From Chryseobacterium sp. R2A-55 (GTDB lineage Bacteria > Bacteroidota > Bacteroidia > Flavobacteriales > Weeksellaceae), in the NCBI RefSeq assembly GCF_021401085.1, contig NZ_JACBFP010000005.1:124001-188000 (forward strand): a stretch of 64,000 nt of DNA. Reading direction: 5' to 3'. A model generated the notes under the pieces. The model searched no databases. It was not told where the DNA came from and worked only from the letters and a program-made list of their open reading frames with translations. Both the position numbers and the translations under genes were made by a program. The number at the start of each line of letters is the position of its first letter. The stretch's first letter is position 1. This document shows positions 9,983 through 16,922 of this stretch, one piece after another.

Positions 9983-10543
9983 TTAGAGCAAATCCAAAGG
10001 CAGACGGTTTTTGTCTTTCTTTTGCTTGAATTCGGTTGGCGTAAACCCCGTACTGTTTCTGAACTGGCTTGAAAGGTGCTGAACGCTTTTGTAGCCAAGT
10101 TTTCCGGCAATTTCCGTCAAAGAGAATTCGTTATAAAAAAGCAGTTCCTTTACTTTTTCGATTTTTTGGAGAATGAAAAACTGCTCGAGCGTAATTTCAT
10201 GATTTTGGGAAAAAAGCCTGGAAACAGCGCCGTAATCTTTGTGCAGATTTTCAGTGATAAATTTAGAGAGCAGGAAATCTTCTGCGATATCGAGTTCCGC
10301 AATTTTTTGGATGATGAGTTTCCTGATTTTTTCAAGAAATTTTTGAGTGGAGTCTTCCAAAATTGCAAATCCTTTCTGCTTTAATTTTTCAGAAATTTCC
10401 TGAAGTTGTTTTTTTGATAGGTCTTGTCTGGTCTCCACTTCTCCAAGCAAGATCGATTTTATTTCAGTTTCTGAATCCTCAAAAATCATATTTACCGCAT
10501 CAATACAGCGGTTGCAAACCATATTTTTGATGAAGATTTTCAC
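9983..10543 (-). CDS. AraC-family regulator with HMA-like metal-binding N terminus
   Basis: This 186-residue protein combines a short N-terminal region carrying MVCNRC at residues 8-13 with a C-terminal AraC/XylS helix-turn-helix. The N-terminal motif is an exact MxCxxC copper-site signature. The HTH region (about 105-180) includes SLTEIAGKLGYKSVQHLSSQFRNSTGFTPTEF cut at the usual helices. The N-terminal ~65 residues have the length and beta-alpha-beta feel of an HMA domain. It starts with GTG inside the GTGA overlap with the thioesterase stop, indicating translational coupling, and copA begins 73 bases downstream. The inferred role is a copper-sensing activator of copA. Metal binding and target are unproven. 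Confidence 0.8.
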   Translation of the reverse strand: MKIFIKNMVCNRCIDAVNMIFEDSETEIKSILLGEVETRQDLSKKQLQEISEKLKQKGFAILEDSTQKFLEKIRKLIIQKIAELDIAEDFLLSKFITENLHKDYGAVSRLFSQNHEITLEQFFILQKIEKVKELLFYNEFSLTEIAGKLGYKSVQHLSSQFRNSTGFTPTEFKQKKDKNRLPLDLL

Positions 10544-10935
10544 TCTTCCTGATTTAACCGGTCCTTGATAAATTCAATTTTGGTTTTTCCGTGACGGGTC
10601 GGCTTTCCGCTTTCATCCACCCCTACAAAAATAATTTTGTCAATGGTAATGATGGTTTGACGGGTCATCATGTTTCTAACTTCACACTGAAGTGTGATCG
10701 AGGTATTCCCAAAATTGGTTGCCTCAATCCCGATTTCAATGATGTCGCCCTGCTTTGCCGAGCTCACGAAATTGATTTCTGAAATATATTTAGTCACGCA
10801 GCGCGGTGTTTCCAGTTGCACGATCGCATAAAGTGCGGCTTCTTCATCAATCCATTGCAGCAGTCGTCCGCCGAATAAGGTATGGTTTGGATTGAGGTCT
10901 TCTGGTTTGATCCATTTTCTGGTATGGTAATTCAT
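10540..10935 (-). CDS. Acyl-CoA thioesterase, hotdog fold (YciA/BACH-like)
   Basis: This single hotdog domain of 131 residues would hydrolyse acyl-CoA esters. The N-terminal PNHTLFGGRLLQWIDEEAAL matches the family's N/D-x-GG-x-L/W-x-D helix with the catalytic acid. VSSAKQGDIIEI and the late VDESGKPTRHGK fit the rest of the fold. It is first in a coupled set with the AraC-type regulator (GTGA overlap) and copA. A link between a thioesterase and copper is not obvious, so the promoter may simply be shared. Confidence 0.85.
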   Translation of the reverse strand: MNYHTRKWIKPEDLNPNHTLFGGRLLQWIDEEAALYAIVQLETPRCVTKYISEINFVSSAKQGDIIEIGIEATNFGNTSITLQCEVRNMMTRQTIITIDKIIFVGVDESGKPTRHGKTKIEFIKDRLNQEE

Positions 10936-10962
10936 ATGCCTTTGTTTTTTTAGCTTTGAAGT

Positions 10963-10976
10963 CTGTCTGCAGACAG
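10963..10976. repeat. 14-bp perfect palindrome upstream of the thioesterase-copper operon
   Basis: CTGTCTGCAGACAG is a perfect dyad 28 bases before the thioesterase ATG. It could be an operator, perhaps for the neighbouring regulator, or a dispersed genomic palindrome. No second half-site or A/T spacer typical of AraC sites is seen. Confidence 0.35.
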
Positions 10977-11025
10977 GTGGGTTTAAACTGTAAATTGGGT
11001 CACATTCAAAATTCTGAGCATTAAA

Positions 11026-11784
11026 TTATCGGGTGAAAACGAGTTTTGTTTTCGTAGACAAAGATTCGTTGATTCTATAATTTTCCAGGTTGAATGCTTT
11101 CACGTCGTTCAGCGTTTTGGCTTTGCTCATTGCACAGAACCTTACGACTAAACCTCTTGCATGTTTCGTGTAAACCACGATGGTTTTTGGTTTTCCGCTT
11201 TTCATTTCGTAGAACTCAAAATCAATGACGGTAGCATTCAGTTTCTTTTGATCCACCACTTTGAAGTATTCGGTACTTGCAAGATTTAGGATGATATCTT
11301 TTGATTTGAGTTCTGCATTGATTTGCGCGGTGACTTTTTCCCGCCAAAATTCATATAAATTTTTGTACTGGTCAAATTTGAAATTTCTCCCCATTTCTAG
11401 ACGGTAAAGCATGACTTTATCCGAAGGTTTCAGCAATCCGTATAATCCCGAAAGTATCCTGTAATTTTTCTGCAAATAAGCAATGGATTCTTTGTCTAAG
11501 CTACGTGCATCCAAACCGCGGTAAACCTCACCGGTAAATGCAAAAAGAGCGGGAGCGGACATTTTTGATGACGGATTGGGTTTCCATTTTTGGTTTCTTG
11601 CCCAGTTTTCATCCGCCAGTTTGGGCGAAATTTCCATCAGATCTGATAAGTATTGTGGAGATTTTTCTTTTAGATAGGATTGGATGAATGCCGCATCTTC
11701 AATGAATTTTGGGTTTGTGGATTTCAACAAAGTACTTGAATTCTCAATATTCATTAGTTTTGCTGGAGAGGTGAGGATTTTCAT
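11026..11784 (-). CDS. yaaA: Peroxide stress protein YaaA
   Basis: This UPF0246/DUF328 protein of 252 residues is a full-length homologue of E. coli YaaA, which lowers free iron and limits hydroxyl-radical damage during peroxide stress. Family signatures are clear: MKILTSPAKLM at the start, APALFAFTGEVYRGLDA near residue 75, LSGLYGLLKPSD near 110, and a late YTKHARG segment. It starts at ATG and stands alone between gaps of about 90 and 180 bases. Confidence 0.93.
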   Translation of the reverse strand: MKILTSPAKLMNIENSSTLLKSTNPKFIEDAAFIQSYLKEKSPQYLSDLMEISPKLADENWARNQKWKPNPSSKMSAPALFAFTGEVYRGLDARSLDKESIAYLQKNYRILSGLYGLLKPSDKVMLYRLEMGRNFKFDQYKNLYEFWREKVTAQINAELKSKDIILNLASTEYFKVVDQKKLNATVIDFEFYEMKSGKPKTIVVYTKHARGLVVRFCAMSKAKTLNDVKAFNLENYRINESLSTKTKLVFTR

Positions 11785-11962
11785 TTATTTCTTTGGATAT
11801 AATTTGATGTTGTTTGAAGTTGTTTGAACCAGCCCTTCTTCGATTAGTGTGGAAGCTACCCTTTAGGAACTGACTTTCGGGAGATAGAAGAGGGGAATCA
11901 GTGTCCCTTAAAATTTACTTTAAGAAATTGGTGCAAAAACTAGTTTTTTTAAATTGCTTCTT

Positions 11963-12574
11963 TCACAAAATCCCCTTTCCTTCCCGAATGATTTCAGGTT
12001 CACTACCCGTTAAATCAACAATTGTGGAGGCCACATTATCTCCATAACCAGAATCAATGACGATTTCGACAAGATGGTCGTATTTTTCGGCGATCAGTTC
12101 AGGATCCGTGGAGTATTCGATGATTTCGTCGTCATCTTTAATAGAGGTGGACGCAATCGGATGTCCCAGTTTTTCCACGATCAACATTGGAACCGCATGG
12201 TCTGGAACTCGGATTCCGACTGTTTTTTTTCCTTTATAAGCCAAAGGCAGGCTTTTGTTGGCCTCCAAAATAAAGGTAAAAGGTCCGGGAACCCGGTTTT
12301 TCAGAAAACGAAAAGTGGTGGAATCAATGGGTCTGGTAAATTCAGATAGGTGGCTTAAATCATTACAGATAATGGAAAACTGGGCTTTTTCAAGTTTGGT
12401 TTTTTTTAGATGAGCCAGTTTTTCCATCGCCCGAATGTCAAAAATATTACAACCCAAAGCATAAACCGTATCGGAAGGATAGATGATCAACCCGCCACTT
12501 TTCAGCGTTTTTACCACTTCTTCGATCAGGTTTTCCTGCGGATTATCAGGATATATTTTTAGGATTTTAGCCAT
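11963..12574 (-). CDS. tsaC: L-threonylcarbamoyladenylate synthase (Sua5/YciO/YrdC family)
   Basis: This enzyme makes threonylcarbamoyl-AMP from threonine, bicarbonate and ATP for t6A37 of ANN-decoding tRNAs. The protein has 203 residues and is a lone YrdC domain without the extra Sua5 C-terminal domain. The GGLIIYPSDTVYALGCN nucleotide/threonine motif is near residue 27, KR-type basic residues follow, and the PGPFTFIL and VGIRVPDH motifs are intact. The start is the ATG at 12574; a GTG two codons earlier is less likely. A sequence matching the -7 consensus (TAAATTTG) ends three bases before the ATG, raising a possible leaderless start. YciO-type paralogues cannot be fully excluded. Confidence 0.85.
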   Translation of the reverse strand: MAKILKIYPDNPQENLIEEVVKTLKSGGLIIYPSDTVYALGCNIFDIRAMEKLAHLKKTKLEKAQFSIICNDLSHLSEFTRPIDSTTFRFLKNRVPGPFTFILEANKSLPLAYKGKKTVGIRVPDHAVPMLIVEKLGHPIASTSIKDDDEIIEYSTDPELIAEKYDHLVEIVIDSGYGDNVASTIVDLTGSEPEIIREGKGIL

Positions 12575-12620
12575 ACACAAATTTAGGAAAAATCGGTGAA
12601 AAAAGAATTTTCATAAAAGA

Positions 12621-12651
12621 TTTGCAGTTCTGAATGAAATTTGTATCTTTG
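12621..12651 (+). promoter_or_regulatory. Promoter of the initiator tRNA
   Basis: TTTG (12621-12624), 19 bases, then TATCTTTG (12644-12651) is a perfect Bacteroidetes promoter, 11 bases before the mature tRNA 5' end. Confidence 0.8.
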
Positions 12652-12662
12652 CAGCACAATAC

Positions 12663-12735
<73 letters not shown>

Positions 12736-12743
12736 CTAGGCAA

Positions 12744-12774
12744 AGAGAATTCTGAAAAGAGTTCTCTTTTTTTT
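12744..12774 (+). terminator. Terminator of the initiator tRNA
   Basis: AGAGAATTCT (12744-12753) pairs with AGAGTTCTCT (12758-12767), one G-U included. The loop is GAAA and a run of T follows. Confidence 0.85.
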
Positions 12775-12821
12775 ATTTGAAGTTCGTAGATTTTAGAATA
12801 TAGTTTTCAAAAGTGAATGAA

Positions 12822-12847
12822 AAAGACCGGTCAAAAAACCAGTCTTT
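12822..12847 (-). terminator. Terminator of the Asp-box protein gene
   Basis: Read on the minus strand, AAAGACTGG and CCGGTCTTT form a nine-base stem with one mismatch, followed by a T run. It lies 28 bases after the stop at 12875. Confidence 0.6.
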
Positions 12848-12874
12848 ATTTGTATCCTAATGAATTTAAAGGTT

Positions 12875-15800
12875 CTAACTACTAATAAATTCATCTTTGG
12901 TCTTTAAAACAAATGGAATATTTTCTGATTTTGCCTTATCCTCAATTTTCTTCCGGTTTTTAGCATTGAGCTGATCCAGTTCTTCCAATGAATTATCGTA
13001 ACGTTCCTTTACGTTTTCAAAATTCTGGAGCTGTGAATTGGTAGGAGCCGCGAACTGTGTAACGACCGAAGAATAGAGCTCGCCCAGTTTTTCCCGCAAT
13101 TGTGGTTCTGCCGTACCTACATAATTGTCTCCTGTGGTGATCACCATTTTTTCTTTCTGTTTCTGGAAAGCGTCTTTTAATTTGGTGAAGGATTTGTCCT
13201 TTTTTTCCAGTTCGTTCAGTACTTTTAAGGTTTCATCCAGTTCGTAAACTTTGTAGGCTAAATTTTCATTCATGTCAAAAAGGATTTGAGACAATTCTGA
13301 CTGTTTTTTTCGGTCCTCAGCACTGATTTTGCTTTTCGGATCGTTTTTGACTACGATGTTTTTGGTATAGACCTCTTTGCCTTTGGTCATTACTATTTTA
13401 TAGGTTCCCGCACTCACCTTCGGTGAATTGAACCCCGCAAATGAAATGGTTTTTGCTGCAGCGATTTTCGGAAATTTCGTGCTGTAGTTCCAGTTGACCA
13501 CATTGATTCCCTTTTGTTTTCCGGGAGATAATGAAACCACTTTTTGGCCGTTCATGTCCTGCACTTCCAGATCCATTTTGCCCATAACATGTCGTTTCTT
13601 CAGATAGTAGGTGATTTTTGCATCGGTAGAAGGGTTTTCACCTACAAATTCCAGTTCGGAAGCATTCCCGCCATAACTGGATTTTTCCTCTATAATGGCA
13701 TCTGGTGTTTCAAAAAAATAGACCTCTTTAGCTAAAACTTCGGGCGTAATTTCCCTTAAAACTGAAATGTCATCCAGGATGATGATTCCTCGCCCGTGAG
13801 TTGCCATCACCAAATCGTTGGTTTTTGGGTGCAGATCGATGTAGTGAACCGCCACATTCGGCATGTTGTTGGTAAAATGTGACCAGTTTTTTCCACCGTC
13901 CACTGTAATGAAAAGTCCTTTTTCTGTTCCCAGGAAAAGCAGATCTTCGTTCTGGAAATCTTCCTGCAAATTCCTTACAAATCCTTTAATATCCGGAGTT
14001 GTAATAGAAGTCCATGTTTTACCAAAGTCTTTCGTTTTATAAACATATGGATTGTAATCGCCAGTGGTGTGTCCATCAAAAACAGCATAGGCAGTACCTT
14101 CCGCAAATGAACTCGCCTCAATATGGTACACCCAGGTATTTTTTGGGAGATTCGGAATATTCGCCGTTACATTGCTCCAACTCTGGCCGCCATCTTTGGT
14201 GACCTGCACATTTCCGTCATCAGTTCCCACCCAGATTACTTTTTCATTTTTCGGAGATTCGGCGACGGTGAAAATGGTGCAATGGTTTTCCGCTCCGGAA
14301 TTGTCTTTAGATAATCCTCCGGAATTTTCCTGGTTCTGCTTCACCTTATTGTTCGTGGTTAAATCCGGAGAAATCTTTACCCAGGTTTTTCCCATGTCTT
14401 CGGACTTATGCAGAAATTGACTTCCCACAAAAAATCGGTCCGGCTGATGCAAACTTGTCAAGATGGGAGCATTCCAATTGAAACGCAGTTTCGGGTCGCC
14501 TTTTACCGGCAATGGTTGCACGGTGACGATTTCTTTGGTATCGATATTATAGCGCCAAACATTTTCCGCACCCTGCATTTCGCTGTAGATGATGTTTTTG
14601 GTCGGGTGTTTTACCACACGAAAACCGTCGCCGAATCCCACTCGATGCCAATCGCGGGATTCTATGCCACCATCACCCTTTGAAGGTCCGTACCAAGAGC
14701 CATTGTCTTGCAGGCCTCCATATATATTATAAGGTTCATTTTGATCCAAACTGACATGATAATATTGGGAAACCGGCAAACTTTTTACAATATCCATGGT
14801 GTTTCCACCATCCCAGGAACGGTAAACACCGCCATCAGTTCCTACATAAATCCTTTCGCTATCCAAATTGTCAAAAGTAATATCGTGGATATCGCCATGC
14901 ATTGCACCTAGGTTTTTGAAGGTCTTTCCACCGTCTCTGCTGATGGAACCGTAAAGTCCGCCTTTCACCACCACATCCGGATTCTTTGGATCTACCACAA
15001 TTCTAGAAAAATAAAAAGGTCTTACCACTAAACCAAAATCGCTGTTCAGGTGTTTCCAGGAGTTTCCGCCGTCATCGGAGCGATAAAGACCGCTGGTTTC
15101 GGGTTTCTCAGTTTCCAGCACGGAATAAAGTATATTCGGACTGGAAGGAGCTACTGCCACTGCAATTCTGCCTAATTTTCCTACCGGAAATCCATGATGT
15201 ATTTTGTTCCAAGTTTTTCCGCCGTCTATGGATTTGTAGAGCGCAGATTTTTCTCCACCTGAACTGAAGGACCATGCCGTACGTCTGAATTCCCAAAAAC
15301 TCGCATACATTGTATTTGGATTTTTGGGATCGATGGTCAAATCCGAGCATCCCGTTTTTTGGTCTATGCCAAATATTTTTTGCCAGGTTGTTCCGCCATC
15401 TGTGGTCTTGTATATTCCTCGTTCATCACTGTCTGACCAAAGTGATCCCAAAACGCCGACCCAAACTTCATCGCTGTTTTTTGGATTAATGATAATGGAG
15501 GAAATGCGGTCTGATTTTTCAAGTCCCATATTTTTCCAGGTTTGGCCGCCATCTACTGATTTGTATATTCCGTCACCTACAGAAACGCTGTTTCTGGTCC
15601 ATGTTTCGCCTGAACCTACCCAAATATTCTGGTCAGGTTTTGCCGGGTCTATCGCCACTGTTCCAATGGATTGGATGTGGTCTTCATCGAAAACGGGAGT
15701 AAAGGAAGCGCCGCCATTGCTGGATTTCCAAACGCCGCCACCTGCAGTTCCCACGTAAATAATTTTGTTATTGGTTGGGTGCATTTCCAGGTCGGTAATC

Positions 15801-15949
15801 CTTCCGCTCATCAAAGCCGGTCCGATATGTCTTGCTTTGATATCGCCAAACAGTTCCTTTCCTTTCAAGGTGATTCCTGCTTCTCCCTGGGAAAAATAGG
15901 AGATCGGGAACGTCAGCGAAAACGCTAATGCTAATCTGATCATTTTCAT
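12875..15949 (-). CDS. Exported Asp-box (BNR/sortilin-like) repeat protein, glycosidase-like
   Basis: The protein has 1024 residues and a signal peptide (first ~20 residues, ending ISYFSQG). About ten Asp-box motifs of the S-x-D-x-G-x-T-W type run from residue 60 to 670, for example SVDGGQTW, TTDGGTTW, SIDGGKTW, SDDGGNSW, TKDGGQSW and TVDGGKNW. This predicts one or two large beta-propellers like those of sialidases, xyloglucanases and Vps10. A C-terminal part (about 730-1024) has a beta-sandwich and then K/E-rich helices. Annotation pipelines often call this family glycosyl hydrolase, but no catalytic pair can be identified here. No T9SS sorting domain is present. It is probably cotranscribed with the LolA-like gene 67 bases upstream. 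Confidence 0.85.
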   Translation of the reverse strand: MKMIRLALAFSLTFPISYFSQGEAGITLKGKELFGDIKARHIGPALMSGRITDLEMHPTNNKIIYVGTAGGGVWKSSNGGASFTPVFDEDHIQSIGTVAIDPAKPDQNIWVGSGETWTRNSVSVGDGIYKSVDGGQTWKNMGLEKSDRISSIIINPKNSDEVWVGVLGSLWSDSDERGIYKTTDGGTTWQKIFGIDQKTGCSDLTIDPKNPNTMYASFWEFRRTAWSFSSGGEKSALYKSIDGGKTWNKIHHGFPVGKLGRIAVAVAPSSPNILYSVLETEKPETSGLYRSDDGGNSWKHLNSDFGLVVRPFYFSRIVVDPKNPDVVVKGGLYGSISRDGGKTFKNLGAMHGDIHDITFDNLDSERIYVGTDGGVYRSWDGGNTMDIVKSLPVSQYYHVSLDQNEPYNIYGGLQDNGSWYGPSKGDGGIESRDWHRVGFGDGFRVVKHPTKNIIYSEMQGAENVWRYNIDTKEIVTVQPLPVKGDPKLRFNWNAPILTSLHQPDRFFVGSQFLHKSEDMGKTWVKISPDLTTNNKVKQNQENSGGLSKDNSGAENHCTIFTVAESPKNEKVIWVGTDDGNVQVTKDGGQSWSNVTANIPNLPKNTWVYHIEASSFAEGTAYAVFDGHTTGDYNPYVYKTKDFGKTWTSITTPDIKGFVRNLQEDFQNEDLLFLGTEKGLFITVDGGKNWSHFTNNMPNVAVHYIDLHPKTNDLVMATHGRGIIILDDISVLREITPEVLAKEVYFFETPDAIIEEKSSYGGNASELEFVGENPSTDAKITYYLKKRHVMGKMDLEVQDMNGQKVVSLSPGKQKGINVVNWNYSTKFPKIAAAKTISFAGFNSPKVSAGTYKIVMTKGKEVYTKNIVVKNDPKSKISAEDRKKQSELSQILFDMNENLAYKVYELDETLKVLNELEKKDKSFTKLKDAFQKQKEKMVITTGDNYVGTAEPQLREKLGELYSSVVTQFAAPTNSQLQNFENVKERYDNSLEELDQLNAKNRKKIEDKAKSENIPFVLKTKDEFISS

Positions 15950-16016
15950 TTTGTGAAGTTTTAGTTTAAAAAGAAGCCACAGCGATTGCTATGGCATGAG
16001 GTAATGAGGTTAGAAA

Positions 16017-16751
16017 TTATGGTGCAGGAAATGCGAACATTTTCTTATCAATAATCGGGTTCACCGTGATCTTATTGACCTTGAGCTCCTGTCCCATCAT
16101 CTGAAGTGAGAAAGGGAAATAAATGCCGTCCACTTCCTGATAATCACTCATCTTCGAGGTGGATTTTTGTCCTTTCATGGGTCCCTCGTGGATTTCTGCT
16201 TCAGTCACAATCGGTAAATTGCTATCGGCATCAAAATAGTAAAAAGAAATATTTTCCTGCGGTTGTCCCTGCACTTTGATTGGTTTTTTTGTCAGTTTGA
16301 TTTTGTAGGTATCGGCTCCGTCTTTGGTTTCTTTACCTAAATATTCAATTTTGTACCCTTTAGCCTTATAATTTAAGAAAGGATCTGGGAAATCTATATT
16401 CTGCTTCATGTTGTCGGTAGTTTCTGCATCTGCTTTTTCCGCTTTCATGGTCATGAAATTGGTTGACCACATTTCTTTACCGTCAAAAGCCATTTGGGTA
16501 ATTTCTTTTCCCTGAAGGTTGATATTCATAAGAATTTCTCCATTTTTAGCAGAGAATAGGGACACCGGGATTTCCATTCCCTGTGCTTTTGCCACCATAT
16601 CCATTTTTAAGCCTTCCAGATTGCTCAGTTTTTTTCCTGGATCGATGGTTTCCAGATACTTATTCACGATTTCATCAGCAGTTTGACCATAACTGCATAC
16701 TGATGCGGTGGAAATCATTGCGATGCTTAAAATTGTTTTGAAAGTTTTCAT
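16017..16751 (-). CDS. LolA-like outer-membrane lipoprotein-sorting family protein
   Basis: The protein has 244 residues with a signal peptide cleaved near residue 22 (VCSYGQ). The mature part begins with the LolA-family pattern TADEIVNKYLETI and continues as alternating beta strands with ISFYYFDADSNLPIVTEAE. This is a LolA/LppX-fold periplasmic protein that would hold a lipid or lipoprotein acyl chain in an open beta-barrel. It is first in a two-gene unit with the Asp-box protein, so the pair may form an exported complex, which is inference. Its identity as the housekeeping LolA is unlikely, because that is normally shorter and separate. Confidence 0.75.
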   Translation of the reverse strand: MKTFKTILSIAMISTASVCSYGQTADEIVNKYLETIDPGKKLSNLEGLKMDMVAKAQGMEIPVSLFSAKNGEILMNINLQGKEITQMAFDGKEMWSTNFMTMKAEKADAETTDNMKQNIDFPDPFLNYKAKGYKIEYLGKETKDGADTYKIKLTKKPIKVQGQPQENISFYYFDADSNLPIVTEAEIHEGPMKGQKSTSKMSDYQEVDGIYFPFSLQMMGQELKVNKITVNPIIDKKMFAFPAP

Positions 16752-16775
16752 GTTCTTTTTTTAATATTATGGGAC

Positions 16776-16805
16776 TAAAGATATAAAAAAATCAAATTTG
16801 TCAAA
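16776..16805 (-). promoter_or_regulatory. Promoter of the LolA-like/Asp-box operon
   Basis: On the minus strand, TTTG (16802-16805), 18 bases, then TATCTTTA (16776-16783). One base differs from the -7 consensus. Confidence 0.55.
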
Positions 16806-16872
16806 AAAAAACATTCTATTCACCAAATTGGATTGCATCAAGAATGGATAAACATGGAAAGATCCCAAAAAA

Positions 16873-16896
16873 AAAGACCGTCGGCAAACGGTCTTT
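16873..16896 (-). terminator. Terminator of the large endonuclease gene
   Basis: AAAGACCGT (16873-16881) and ACGGTCTTT (16888-16896) form a perfect nine-base stem with a six-base loop. A T run follows on the minus strand. Confidence 0.85.
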
Positions 16897-16922
16897 AAAA
16901 AAATTGAAATCAGTTTAGCATA

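Noticed and set aside
12875-15949. Reading the Asp-box protein as an active glycosyl hydrolase
   Set aside because: Asp-box repeats predict a propeller fold, not catalysis, and no acid/base pair could be identified.
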